The notes: generated by a model from the sequence alone, not told the origin. 41,847 nt of DNA from Notoacmeibacter sp. (GCA_019912385.1 JAIOIW010000035.1:1-41847); one strand, 5' to 3'; positions 15,899 to 25,177 are shown, counted from the stretch's first letter. Numbers and translations are program-made.

Positions 15899-16867
15899 AT
15901 GAGGCCTTACGAGCAACGCTTTCCGTGGAACCTCGACTGGAATCTGCTGCGCACCTTCATGGTCGTTGTGGAACAGCAAAGCATTTCGCGCGCGGCCGAT
16001 TTCCTGGGGCTGAAACAGCCGACCATCAGCAGTGCGTTGAAGCGGCTCGAGGAGACGACCGGGCACAGGCTCGTCGAGCGCGGACCCAATCGCTTCCGCG
16101 TCACTCGGGCGGGAAAGGTCCTCTATTCCGAATGCTCCACGATCTTCGGTTCGGTTTCTCAGCTTCCCGCGCTGCTTGATGCCGGGGAGGAGGAGATCAC
16201 CGGCCATATCAGCATGGTACTGGCCAGCCATGTCGTTTCGCCGCATTTCGACGAGGTTCTCGATCACTTCGCGCAGCGGCACCCCAAGGTCACCTATTCG
16301 ATCGTTGTGGCGGAGAGTACGGAGGTGGTCAGCCGCATCCAGCAGAACCGCGCGAGCTTCGGGATATGCCTGCTGAACGCCGTTCCGAAAAACCTGCAGG
16401 CCAAGGTGCTGTTTCGCGAGTTCTTCGGCCTCTATTGCGGCCCGCGGCACCGGCTTTTCGGCAGGGAGAAGATCGGTCTGGCGGATCTCGCCGGCGAGCC
16501 TTCGGTTTCGTTCCAGACCGAAATCGAGGGCGGCCCGCTGGACTCCGTCGTGCGTCTGCGCGAACGCGCGAATCTCGCGCCCGGTTTGCGCGGCGTTTCA
16601 TCCAACCTGCCTGAAGTTCGCCGCATGATCATCGCGAATATCGGCATCGGCGCGCTGCCGGTCCACGTGGCCGCACAGGACGTGAAGCTGGGCTTGTTGC
16701 GTCAGTTGCCGCCCAATAGCCGGCTTCCGCCGGTCGATATCTACCTGCTCACCAATCCAAGGCGGAAGAACACGGCGCCGGAAGACGTCATCCTGCGCAT
16801 GTTTGACTCACTGATCGAGCGCAAGGTCCTGGCCGAGCGCACTTACGACAAGGATACATCCTGTTAA
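15899..16867 (+). CDS. LysR-family transcriptional regulator
   Basis: LysR regulator of 322 residues. The HTH lies in the first 70 residues (SISRAADFLGLKQPTISSALKRLEE, then GHRLVERG), followed by a long two-lobed effector domain ending around residue 300. ATG 15899 is preferred over TTG 15884 and ATG 15896 because AGGA (15889-15892) is 6 bases upstream. It is transcribed away from the amino-acid transporter and catabolic operon, and a palindrome sits in the shared promoter region, so it most likely responds to the imported compound or a metabolite. It is unrelated in detail to the LysR protein at 705-1637, so the two facing operons may be separately controlled. Confidence 0.93.
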   Translation: MRPYEQRFPWNLDWNLLRTFMVVVEQQSISRAADFLGLKQPTISSALKRLEETTGHRLVERGPNRFRVTRAGKVLYSECSTIFGSVSQLPALLDAGEEEITGHISMVLASHVVSPHFDEVLDHFAQRHPKVTYSIVVAESTEVVSRIQQNRASFGICLLNAVPKNLQAKVLFREFFGLYCGPRHRLFGREKIGLADLAGEPSVSFQTEIEGGPLDSVVRLRERANLAPGLRGVSSNLPEVRRMIIANIGIGALPVHVAAQDVKLGLLRQLPPNSRLPPVDIYLLTNPRRKNTAPEDVILRMFDSLIERKVLAERTYDKDTSC

Positions 16868-17057
16868 ACCGGTGCCGAGGCCCCTCCCTTGAACCTCATC
16901 TGGGCGGATGGGGCGCGCCCTTCATTGGCTCCAATTAGGGGCGCCGAATGGCTCTTTCGGGCCATGTGAACCATCGTGGAATCCAGCATATCGCGTGAAT
17001 TCGAGCCGGTCGCGGGCAAGCCCCGCCAGCCAGTGCCTTCACGCGAAAGATTATCCA

Positions 17058-19127
17058 ATGTCTCCAGAACTTACCGTTGGCCCGATCCGCCACCGGCTGC
17101 AACCATCGTTTTCGTCCCGGCCTTCGCCGGCGCGCGCCGCCAGGATGCTGCTCCTTTCGTCGGTGGCACTTGCTGCCGTGGCCGCATCATCCGGCGCCGC
17201 ACACGCCGATGTGACCGGGCTCGGATTTCTCGCGGGGCATGAAAACGGCAGCTACGCCTTCGACGTTTCCGCCGACGGCAGCGCGGCGGTCGGCTATAGC
17301 GCGTCATTCTCCTACGCGGCGTTCTTGTGGACCGATGTTGGCGGCATGACCCGGATCGGTCCGGTCGCCACCCGCGCCAACGCCATATCCGGCGACGGCC
17401 AGACCGTTGCCGGCTACTTCTACAATACCGATCATACGGAAGCCTTCGTCTGGACTGCCGGTAGCGGTTTCCAGGCACTCGGCGCCAATGGTTTCACCGA
17501 AAGCTATGCCGAGGGCATTTCCGCGAACGGCAACTATGTCGTCGGCCAGTTGCGAGGTAGCGGCCAGACCCAGGCGTTCGTCTGGACGGATACCGGCGGC
17601 ATTCAGCTCCTCGGATATCTCTCGGGCGGCCGTCCGTACAGCATGGCATCCGACGTCTCCGATGGCGGGATCGTCATCGGCCGCGCGCAAGTGATATCCG
17701 GTTCGGTCCAGGCGTTCTACAAGGACCTGGCCGCCACGGGTTCCATCCAGGGGCTCGGCTATCTGGCCAGCGGCAGCTACAGTGCCGCTAACGCGATCAC
17801 GCCAAGTGCTTCCCATATCGTCGGCATGGCGTCCGACGCCGCCGGAACCGTCATGGCGGTCCGGTGGGTTGCCGGCTCGCCGGGCTATGGCCCGGCCACG
17901 GTGCTCGACGGCGTGGAAGGCTGGGGTTACTCTGAGGCCAAGGGCATCTCGGCCGACGGCAAGATCGCTGTCGGTTCCTACAAGATCGGGGCCGGTTCCA
18001 CGATCTACCATGCATTCCGATGGGAGGAGGGCAGTGGCGCGCAATCGCTCGACCAGTGGCTGACGGGAACGGGCGTCGATATCACGGGCTGGACGTTCGA
18101 ACATGCCGAGGGCATCAGCGACGACGGCAGCACCATCGTCGGTTACGGGCGGTTCAATTCCCCGACAACTGCCCAGGCGTTCATCGCGCGCGCCGGCATC
18201 GTCCTTGGAACTACCGACTACACTGAATCCGTCGCGTCCCTGCGCGATGTGACGCGCCTGACATCCTCGCTTTCGATCGCATGGGCGACCGACGGATTGC
18301 CGAAGACTTCGGGATTGCCGGGGTTCAGCGTCTCCGGCGTCTACAGCCATGCCGACGGCAGTTCGTCCGATCTCGGTGGCGCGATGCTGACCTGGCGCCA
18401 GCCCGGCTTCGCGGTTTCGGGCGGCGGCGGCGCCGTCTCGGCGCGGACATCGCCGCTTTACCAAGGCGGTTCCGCGCGGCTCTCCGGCGCCTGGATCGGC
18501 GGCGCAATGGTCGCGGATCTCGGTTCGACCCTCGATGCGCCGGCCTTCACCGGCCTGGAGGCGAGCGTTGGCGCGCGCGCCGACATCCTCAAGGCAGCGA
18601 TCGCCCGCAACTACCTGAACGGGGCGGCCGTCCAAACCGCATCCGGCGAGACCGGCGCCACCAGCTTCACCACGGCAGCCCGTATCGCCTGGCGCCGCGA
18701 TCTGGCCCCCGGCGCGCGGATCGCGCCCTATGCCCAGTGGCTGCACAACAGCACCATTCTCGACGCCTACACCGAGACCGGCGGAGCGGGCGCGGGTTCG
18801 GTTTCGGCGCAGTCGGCCGGTACCAACATCATATCCGTCGGGGCCGAATTCGACTGGCAGGTTCGTCCCGGCCTGGAAGTCACGGCCGGCTACGCCTTCA
18901 ACCACATGATCGACGCGAAGGGCGCGGCCGTCAGCGTTGCCGTTCCGGGGCTCGGCACATTCGCGGCGCCGGGCATGGCCTACACGTCCACCTGGCACAC
19001 GATCGGCGCCGGAATCGCCTGGAATCCGAGCGAGCGTATCCAGCTCGATACGTCGGTCTCGGTCAATGTCGGCAGCAGTTTTCCGGAGAACTGGACGATT
19101 GGCGGCAGGCTGAGCCTCGGCCTCTGA
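17058..19127 (+). CDS. HAF-repeat autotransporter (outer-membrane barrel protein)
   Basis: Predicted surface protein of 689 residues with three parts. A long N-terminal leader (about 1-50) contains a basic stretch, a hydrophobic core LLLSSVALAAVAA and a cleavage site after AHA. A passenger (about 50-400) is built of repeated 45-50-residue units of the type GLGFLAG...SADGS..VGY...AFLWT, recognisable as HAF repeats. The C-terminal third (about 430-689) is beta-rich with alternating hydrophobic residues, as in an autotransporter barrel. The last residues are RLSLGL, not the usual terminal Phe or Tyr. ATG 17058 is chosen so the leader is intact; its ribosome site is weak, and ATG 17145 would start directly at the hydrophobic core. 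HAF passengers have no firmly established function. No regulator is adjacent on the same strand. Confidence 0.85.
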   Translation: MSPELTVGPIRHRLQPSFSSRPSPARAARMLLLSSVALAAVAASSGAAHADVTGLGFLAGHENGSYAFDVSADGSAAVGYSASFSYAAFLWTDVGGMTRIGPVATRANAISGDGQTVAGYFYNTDHTEAFVWTAGSGFQALGANGFTESYAEGISANGNYVVGQLRGSGQTQAFVWTDTGGIQLLGYLSGGRPYSMASDVSDGGIVIGRAQVISGSVQAFYKDLAATGSIQGLGYLASGSYSAANAITPSASHIVGMASDAAGTVMAVRWVAGSPGYGPATVLDGVEGWGYSEAKGISADGKIAVGSYKIGAGSTIYHAFRWEEGSGAQSLDQWLTGTGVDITGWTFEHAEGISDDGSTIVGYGRFNSPTTAQAFIARAGIVLGTTDYTESVASLRDVTRLTSSLSIAWATDGLPKTSGLPGFSVSGVYSHADGSSSDLGGAMLTWRQPGFAVSGGGGAVSARTSPLYQGGSARLSGAWIGGAMVADLGSTLDAPAFTGLEASVGARADILKAAIARNYLNGAAVQTASGETGATSFTTAARIAWRRDLAPGARIAPYAQWLHNSTILDAYTETGGAGAGSVSAQSAGTNIISVGAEFDWQVRPGLEVTAGYAFNHMIDAKGAAVSVAVPGLGTFAAPGMAYTSTWHTIGAGIAWNPSERIQLDTSVSVNVGSSFPENWTIGGRLSLGL

Positions 19128-19226
19128 CCGGCGGTATCGAATTAAGTGAAATGCGGCCATGCCGGACGAACGGCAGGACGTACCAGTTCAACATAAAACC
19201 GATCCAACATGTAAAGGAAAGATGAG

Positions 19227-19925
19227 ATGACAATTCATGAAGTCACCAGGAATGGCGCGTCCACGTCCCGCCATGATCTCTACTACGGGATCCACAAGGG
19301 CATCCGCTACGCCCATTGCCAGCTCCTGATGCGCCTTGGTTCCTTCGACCTGGACAGCGACGAAGCGCTTGACGGAGTGGTCGGGGCGATGCGGGATCAT
19401 TTCGTGCTCGGCCGCGGCCATCTCGAACATGAGAACCACGAGATCCACACGGCGCTGGAAATGCGCCGGCCCGGCGCATCGCGCGTGGCCGAGGAGGGCC
19501 ATGAGGGCCATGCCAGATCCTTCGCTGAACTCGAGGTTCTCCTCGACAGGCTCGCCAAGGCCCCCCGCGGGGAGCGGGCCTACGCCGCGCATGCCCTCTA
19601 CCGCCGGTTTGCACTGTTCATGGCGGACGATTTCGAACACATGAACGAGGAGGAAACGATCCTCCAGCCGGTGCTTCACGAGTTGTTCGATGACGGGGAG
19701 CTGCTGGAAATCGAGCACCGGATCGTCGGCTCCATTCCGCCCGAGGAGATGCCGTTGAACCTGGCGCCGATGATGGCGTCCATGCATCCCGACGAGCGCC
19801 GCAAGATGCTCGAGGGTATGAAGGCGGGGATGCCGGCCGAAGCATTCAGCGGCCTCATGGAGGGCATCGTGAGACCCAACATTCCCGCCGCGGAGTGGGA
19901 TGACCTGGCGGAGTTGAGAGGATGA
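19227..19925 (+). CDS. Hemerythrin-domain (HHE) protein
   Basis: Predicted non-heme di-iron protein of 232 residues. Candidate ligands are His23 (YGIHKG), His65 and Glu69 (GHLEHEN), His71/His74, His92/His95 (EGHEGHA) and His138 with Glu142 (FEHMNEEE), all in one alpha-helical bundle over residues 15-155. Family members bind oxygen or nitric oxide or act in iron or redox sensing; which applies here is unknown. The C-terminal 75 residues are an extra helical segment rich in Met and Glu. No signal peptide is seen, so it is probably cytosolic. AAGGA precedes the ATG. The stop overlaps the next ATG by four bases (ATGA), coupling it to a secreted protein. Confidence 0.85.
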   Translation: MTIHEVTRNGASTSRHDLYYGIHKGIRYAHCQLLMRLGSFDLDSDEALDGVVGAMRDHFVLGRGHLEHENHEIHTALEMRRPGASRVAEEGHEGHARSFAELEVLLDRLAKAPRGERAYAAHALYRRFALFMADDFEHMNEEETILQPVLHELFDDGELLEIEHRIVGSIPPEEMPLNLAPMMASMHPDERRKMLEGMKAGMPAEAFSGLMEGIVRPNIPAAEWDDLAELRG

Positions 19926-20677
19926 GGACCCGCGCCATTCCGTCCGTCCGGCGAACTGCGAGGGCCGTTTTGCGGCCCTCGATCGCCATTTTTCTTTTCA
20001 CCACGACCTGCGCCTTTGCCGAGACCCCATCGGGCATGTGGCAGGCCGTGCCGCTCCTGCCCGCCGTCGCGGAAACGGCGAAATGCGCCGAGACCGACGG
20101 CGTGATCGAGGCGATCGAGCAGAAGGCCGCGAAAGCATTGGCCGAGGCGCAGACGGCGCTGGCGAAGATGTCGCCGGCAGCCGTCTCCGACGAGCAGGGC
20201 GAGGCGATCGAGCGACTGATGGACTATTCGCTTCAGGAATGCGCGATCAACGCCGAAACGCAGGTCTGGGAACTGGTCGAGGCAGCCAGGGAGCGCGTCT
20301 CCAGCGCGTTGGACGACCTGGAATCCCGCCGCATTGCGGCACTGGACAAGTGCGGCAGCGAAGTGAGCCCCGGCTACGACGCGTGCTATTCGCGCACGCG
20401 AATCGAATACCAGGCGCTAGCGCGCGATACGGCCAACCATCATCTCGACGCAATCGGCGCGGATTTCGCCGATTGGCGCGATCGGACAGGCTCTTGCGTC
20501 GAGCGCCGGGAGAACGCCGTGCGCCGGTTCGACGAGGCAGGGGTTGCCGGGCCTTTTGCAACGCAGGCGCTTGGCGTCCGCACCCAGACCTGGATGCTGG
20601 CCGGCCTGCACGCACGGACGTCGAGGGAACTGTGCGAGCTCGTCCACGAGGCCGCGCACGTGATGGACATCGAATGA
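19922..20677 (+). CDS. Secreted six-cysteine protein of unknown function
   Basis: I do not recognise a family. The 251-residue product begins with a basic region, a hydrophobic core SIAIFLFTTTCAFA and a likely signal-peptidase I site after residue 33. The mature part is predominantly helical, Glu- and Ala-rich, with six cysteines (in KCAE, QECA, DKCG, DACY, SCVE and LCEL), an even number compatible with three disulfides in the periplasm. No transmembrane segment follows the leader. The start codon overlaps the stop of the hemerythrin gene (ATGA at 19922-19925), and the ribosome site GAGAGGATG lies within that gene. The stop is 8 bases from the convergent regulator. A role tied to the hemerythrin protein is inferred only from coupling. 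Confidence 0.8.
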   Translation: MRTRAIPSVRRTARAVLRPSIAIFLFTTTCAFAETPSGMWQAVPLLPAVAETAKCAETDGVIEAIEQKAAKALAEAQTALAKMSPAAVSDEQGEAIERLMDYSLQECAINAETQVWELVEAARERVSSALDDLESRRIAALDKCGSEVSPGYDACYSRTRIEYQALARDTANHHLDAIGADFADWRDRTGSCVERRENAVRRFDEAGVAGPFATQALGVRTQTWMLAGLHARTSRELCELVHEAAHVMDIE

Positions 20678-20684
20678 TTGCCGC

Positions 20685-23348
20685 TCAGCCCTGTCGGGCC
20701 GCGGCCGGCGCATGGTCCCTGAACCAGGCAGCGGCCTGACCGCGCGACGCAAGCGCGAGCTTGTTCAGGATGTTGGCGACATGGCGCTTGACCGTGTGCG
20801 GGGAGAGCGCGTGTTTGCGCGCAATGACCTTGTTGCTGTCGCCGTTGGCCAGACATTGCAGTATCTCAAGTTCGCGCGGCGTCAGCCCCTCCAGCCCGCT
20901 CCAGTTGGTCAAGCCATGCGCCTTCCCGTCGGCTTCGAGCTTGGCGGCAAGCTCCAGCAGTGTCGATCTGGCCCGCTCCCCGATCCGCTCCGTCTGCGGA
21001 ATATTGGCGAGTGTGCGCAGAAAGCCCGATCCGAGCAGCATCAGGTGAAACTCCTCGCCGTCGCCGGCGACTTCATCGACCAGTTTCGACAGGGCGTTCC
21101 ATGCCTTCTCGTACTCGTGATCTCGCGCATGGATCATCGCGCGGACTGCGACGAAGGCCGGTTCGAGCGCCAGATAATCGCCGATCGGGGATCGGTCGTC
21201 CATCATGGCGACCAGTTCGGCCGGAAGGGGTTCCGGCCGGTCCAATGCGCATACGGCCTCAAGATAGATCCTGCCCAGCCGCAGGTAGGGGGCGTTGAAT
21301 AGCATTAGTTCCCGATCGAGACGCGATTGCGCCAACCGCACCGCGTCCCAATCCCCCAGCGCCGCATGGAGCTTTCCGAAGAATATTTGGGTAAGGCCCC
21401 GCCAATACGCCCAGGAGAGCCCCTCGCGCCCCTCGAATATGTTCAGGAACTCCGCTGCGGTATCGCGCAGCGCCTGGGCATCGCCGCTCAAAAAGACAAG
21501 AAGGCTTTTCGCGATGGAGACCGCGCCGCGCACCGAATAGGGCTTGTTGTTCCAGGCTTGGCTGCCGTCCAGTTCCCGTATGAGCGCGGCGGCAACCTGA
21601 TATTCGCCGCTCAGAAGCCGGTTCCAGATTCGCATGCTCGTCGCGCTGTCCCGCAGGGTGTCATGCCTTTCGCCCGCGACTGCCAGGACTGCGGTGGCGT
21701 AGCGCTCCGTGCGGGCCCGCATTCCGCGCTGCATACCCAGATAGATGTGCATGGCGCAGGCGTTCCAGACAATCGGCTCATGGCACCGGGTCAATAATTC
21801 GAGCGTCTGGTCGAAGCTGCGCATTTCGGCCGCGACTGTGCCGCCGATGCGCGAAAGAAGGTACTCGCCGAAAGCAAATAACGCCCTCGTGCCGACATCG
21901 GCATCCTTTGGCGGCAAGTGCGCCAACAGCGTCATCGCGTCACCAGTCCGGGCCAGACCGAAATCCGATAGGAGCTCGTAGGCCTTGGCTCGCCAGTGCA
22001 TTTCCATATCGCCGACCTCTTCGAAAAGGCGGGCCGCTCTGGACATCAGGCGCTGAGTCTCGCTCCAGCGTTGAAAGGCAGACTCACAAAGTCCGGCAAT
22101 AAAGGCGATTTTGGCTGAGTACTCGGTGTGCTTTTCGGGAAATAGTTTGATGAGCCCCAGGAGTTGATCCAGTTCGTCCTCCAGCAGGAGGGAAGGAGCG
22201 ATCTGGGCGAGCACTTCCTCGGCAGTTTCAATTTCTCCTGCCTCGATGAGGAAACCGATCCGCCGCCCCGGATTTTCCTCCGCTCCCGCCGCCCTGACGA
22301 GCAGCTCGCGGACCGCGTCCGCGGAGCACTCCTCGCGCAGGCGCGTCTGGAGAAACTCGCGAAACAGGTCGTGCAGCTTGAGGACGGGGGGATTTCCTGC
22401 GACCGAGGTGGCAAACAGCCCGCGCTGCGTGATCTCGCGCAGGCACCGAGGCGTTTCCGGATCGCCCGTCACCGCTTCGCAAAGCGGGGCGGACAGCTCC
22501 GGCAAGATCGAACACTGCACCAGAAACCGGCTCAGCTTCTGCGGCAGGTCATTGAGGACCTCGCTCGACAGAACATCGTATGCGGTCGTCCCGACCCCCG
22601 AAAGCGCTGCCTTCGACAGCCCCGCCCTCAATGCCAGTTCGCAGCCGGCCGGCCAACCGGACATCCTGTTCCATACGGATTCAAGATCGTCCGCCGTGGC
22701 ATCCGGCGCCATGATCGCGGCGAGAGCCTCGAATTCCTCGAGGCCGAACCGGAGGTCCTCGCCGCGGAATTCCGCGAGCTCGCCTCTCAGGCGGAGGCGG
22801 GCAAGCGCCAGTGGCGGATCGATGCGCGTTGCGATCGCCAGCGTCCAGTTCGAAGGCAGGCGTTCAATCAGCCGGTCGAGCCACCTGATGACAAGATGGT
22901 CATTGAGCCTGTGGATGTCGTCGATGACAATGATGCCGTGCGCCAGATCGGTCGCGCCGAGCGCGTCGGCGACTGCATCGGCCGCCCGGCCGGGTCCCGT
23001 TTCGCCGTCCCGCGCCATCTCGGCCAGGGCCTGCGCCGACACGCGCCAGGGCACGTCAGCGGGATCGAGTGCGGCAACCAGCCCGCCGAGGAAGCGCTGG
23101 ATGGTGTCATCCTCGTCAATCGAAAACCAGAATGCCCGCGCCGCGCCGTCACATCTCGCCAGCGCTCTGGTCATGGCCGTCGTCTTGCCGAAGCCCGCCG
23201 GCGCACTCACCAGCAGCAACCGCTTTCGCATCATCGCGTCCTGAAGCGCCGTCTCGATTTGCGGACGGGCGATCTGCGCCGTCCGCAGAACCGGCACCTG
23301 GATCTTGGCGGGCGGCAGGAAGCCGAAGCCTGTCTTGTTTTCTGTCAT
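20685..23348 (-). CDS. MalT-like ATP-dependent LuxR-family regulator
   Basis: Large STAND-type transcriptional activator of 887 residues. An NTPase module occupies the first third, with Walker A SAPAGFGKTT (48-57) and a Walker B-like IIVIDDIHRL at about 138-147. A long helical repeat region with TPR character follows. The LuxR HTH is at the C-terminus (about 825-880: GLTPRELEILQCLANGDSNKVIA, then HTVKRHVANILNKL). Proteins of this type bind ATP and an inducer, then oligomerise on DNA. ATG 23348 has no clear ribosome-binding site, so the start may be slightly different. Its stop is 8 bases from the convergent secreted-protein gene. It may control the autotransporter-hemerythrin block, but there is no shared promoter to show this. 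Confidence 0.92.
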   Translation of the reverse strand: MTENKTGFGFLPPAKIQVPVLRTAQIARPQIETALQDAMMRKRLLLVSAPAGFGKTTAMTRALARCDGAARAFWFSIDEDDTIQRFLGGLVAALDPADVPWRVSAQALAEMARDGETGPGRAADAVADALGATDLAHGIIVIDDIHRLNDHLVIRWLDRLIERLPSNWTLAIATRIDPPLALARLRLRGELAEFRGEDLRFGLEEFEALAAIMAPDATADDLESVWNRMSGWPAGCELALRAGLSKAALSGVGTTAYDVLSSEVLNDLPQKLSRFLVQCSILPELSAPLCEAVTGDPETPRCLREITQRGLFATSVAGNPPVLKLHDLFREFLQTRLREECSADAVRELLVRAAGAEENPGRRIGFLIEAGEIETAEEVLAQIAPSLLLEDELDQLLGLIKLFPEKHTEYSAKIAFIAGLCESAFQRWSETQRLMSRAARLFEEVGDMEMHWRAKAYELLSDFGLARTGDAMTLLAHLPPKDADVGTRALFAFGEYLLSRIGGTVAAEMRSFDQTLELLTRCHEPIVWNACAMHIYLGMQRGMRARTERYATAVLAVAGERHDTLRDSATSMRIWNRLLSGEYQVAAALIRELDGSQAWNNKPYSVRGAVSIAKSLLVFLSGDAQALRDTAAEFLNIFEGREGLSWAYWRGLTQIFFGKLHAALGDWDAVRLAQSRLDRELMLFNAPYLRLGRIYLEAVCALDRPEPLPAELVAMMDDRSPIGDYLALEPAFVAVRAMIHARDHEYEKAWNALSKLVDEVAGDGEEFHLMLLGSGFLRTLANIPQTERIGERARSTLLELAAKLEADGKAHGLTNWSGLEGLTPRELEILQCLANGDSNKVIARKHALSPHTVKRHVANILNKLALASRGQAAAWFRDHAPAAARQG

Positions 23349-23784
23349 CGGGCGAGGCTGGTTGCTACGTCGTCATGGATGATAGCGGGCCGTGGCCAAC
23401 CCGTGGCGGCGCTCGTATCGGCGGGTGGCTCTTTCGACTCATCTAGTACGGAAGCGCGGGGCTTATCAAGCAGCCGGTTCCCCGGGCCCATGCCCCCGCG
23501 TTTCCAGTGGTCTGTCCGGGCATCCGCAGGCGGATGACGCTCTGCGCCGGCACCCCGTCTGCAGCGAGGAACGGCCTGCAAACTCCGCGCCGGGAGCTCC
23601 GGCTTCAGCGGAAAGCGGAAACGCCGCCGCGCGGCAGGACCTTCAGCGCATCGGTGATGCTGGATTGAAATATTTCAAACTGATGCGCTGCCGAACAATG
23701 TGAAAATAGACCTGTATTTATGTATCCGCGTCAGCTCGATGTTTCTGCTGATATAACTTAATGCAACCGGCTGTTTTCTCTTGA
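23349..23784. other. 436-base gap between lpdV and the MalT-like gene
   Basis: No convincing gene was found. The part nearest the regulator is GC-rich and the part nearest lpdV is clearly AT-rich. It contains the nested inverted repeats listed at 23644-23690. Since both flanking genes are on the minus strand, the gap should hold the end of the bkd transcript and the promoter of the MalT-like regulator. Confidence 0.6.
23644..23690. repeat. Nested inverted repeats
   Basis: The 9-base arms CAGCGCATC (23644-23652) and GATGCGCTG (23682-23690) are perfect reverse complements. Between them lies a perfect 14-bp palindrome TTGAAATATTTCAA (23665-23678), and a second short hairpin GCATC-GGT-GATGC (23648-23660) shares the left arm. 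No T-run follows on the minus strand, so a simple intrinsic terminator is not well supported. It may be an operator or an RNA structure. Confidence 0.55.
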
Positions 23785-25173
23785 TCAGGCATGCAGCGCA
23801 TGCCCGAGGGCTGCCAGGCAAGCCTCCTGCAGTCCTTCACCGAGTGTCGGGTGGGCATGGATGATTTCACTGATGTCCTCCAGCCGCGCGCCCATTTCGA
23901 TGGCGATCGAGAATGCCGCTGATAGTTCCGAGATTCCCTTGCCAACGCCTTGCAGGCCAAGGATGACGCCATCATCCTTGCGCGCGATCACACGAATGAA
24001 ACCGTCGTCGGCTTCCATGGTCATGGCCCGGCCGCTGGCAGTGAAGGGAAACTGACCGGTGCGGATATCGATCCCCTGCGCGGCAGCCTCTTCGGGGGCA
24101 AGTCCGCAGGTCACGATTTCGGGGTCGGTGAAACAAACCGCCGGAACGCACAGCTTGTCCCAGGCGCGCGGGACGCCGGCGACAAGTTCGGCCACCATGG
24201 CCCCTTGCGCCATTGCCCGGTGTGCCAGCATCGGCTCGCCTGTCACGTCACCGACTGCCCAGACCCCGCGCATCGATGTTCGGCATTTGTCATCGATGCG
24301 GATGAAGGCGCCGTCCATGGCGAGCGACAGGCTAGCGATATTGGCCCGCTCGCCGCGTGGCCGGCGGCCGACAGTCACAAGAACCCGGTTCGTCTTGATA
24401 ATCTTTTCGCGGCCGTCCGCCTGCTCGACAATCAGGCCCTTCGCGTTTCTGCCTCTGGCGCGCGCGCTGGTCAGCACGGTGACCCCAAGGGCCTGCAGCG
24501 ATTTCAGCACCGGCCGGGTGAGCGCGCTATCGTATTGCGGCAGTATCCGGTCGGTTGCCTCGACGATGGTCACTTTTGATCCGAGCTTTGCATAAGCGGT
24601 TCCGATCTCCAGACCGATATAGCCGCCGCCGACCACGGCCAGGTGCTCCGGAACTTCCGTCAACGACAACGCAGCGGTCGAGTCCATGACATTGTCGCCA
24701 AACGGCAGGAACGGCAGTTCGACCGCGGTGGAGCCCACCGCAATGACGATGTGATCGGCCCGAATCCTCGTATTTGATTCACCGGTAAGGACATTGACCG
24801 TCTTTCCGTCGATGAAGTCAGCCCTCCCTCCGATCAGCCGGGTTCCGGCCCTGCGCAACAAGCCCGCCACCCCGGCATTGAGACGGTTCACGATTCCGTC
24901 CTTCCAGGCCACCGTCCTGGCCAGGTCGATCCGGGGCGCGGAAGCGGAGATGCCGAGCAGCGACTTTTCCGTGAACTGGCTGATCTTGTGGAATTCGTCC
25001 GCTGCATGAATAAGCGCCTTGGAGGGGATGCAACCGACATTGAGGCAGGTCCCGCCCGGTTTGCCCTCTTCGACCACGATCGTGTCAATACCCAGCTGTC
25101 CCGCCCGGATGCCGCAAACATAGCCGCCGGGACCGCCGCCGATAATCAGAAGCTTGCACGTCAGTTCTTGCAT
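23785..25173 (-). CDS. lpdV: Dihydrolipoyl dehydrogenase (E3) of the branched-chain complex
   Basis: FAD/NAD disulfide oxidoreductase of 462 residues that reoxidises the lipoyl arm of E2, passing electrons to NAD. FAD site GGGPGG lies at 12-17, and the redox disulfide GGTCLNVGCIPSKA supplies Cys43 and Cys48. The NAD Rossmann motif is VVGGGYIGLEIG, and the C-terminal catalytic pair is in HAHPTLGE. ATG 25173 is preferred over an in-frame ATG at 25248, since GAGGA lies about 8 bases upstream and the longer form would overlap E2. It starts 4 bases after the E2 stop. It is the last gene of the bkd operon, as lpdV is in pseudomonads. Confidence 0.95.
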   Translation of the reverse strand: MQELTCKLLIIGGGPGGYVCGIRAGQLGIDTIVVEEGKPGGTCLNVGCIPSKALIHAADEFHKISQFTEKSLLGISASAPRIDLARTVAWKDGIVNRLNAGVAGLLRRAGTRLIGGRADFIDGKTVNVLTGESNTRIRADHIVIAVGSTAVELPFLPFGDNVMDSTAALSLTEVPEHLAVVGGGYIGLEIGTAYAKLGSKVTIVEATDRILPQYDSALTRPVLKSLQALGVTVLTSARARGRNAKGLIVEQADGREKIIKTNRVLVTVGRRPRGERANIASLSLAMDGAFIRIDDKCRTSMRGVWAVGDVTGEPMLAHRAMAQGAMVAELVAGVPRAWDKLCVPAVCFTDPEIVTCGLAPEEAAAQGIDIRTGQFPFTASGRAMTMEADDGFIRVIARKDDGVILGLQGVGKGISELSAAFSIAIEMGARLEDISEIIHAHPTLGEGLQEACLAALGHALHA

Positions 25174-25177
25174 CGGC

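Noticed and set aside
16868-17057. Short palindromes (GGGCGCGCCC at 16911, ATTGG-CT-CCAAT at 16924, ATGGC/GCCAT at 16948) before the autotransporter
   Set aside because: Each is short, GC-rich or without T-run; expected by chance at this base composition.
17304-19160. 618-codon minus-strand frame opposite the autotransporter
   Set aside because: No recognisable motif, and the plus strand has an evident signal peptide, repeats and barrel.
19160-19175. Hairpin TGCCG-N6-CGGCA after the autotransporter, considered as terminator
   Set aside because: Five-base stem and no T-run; too weak to list.
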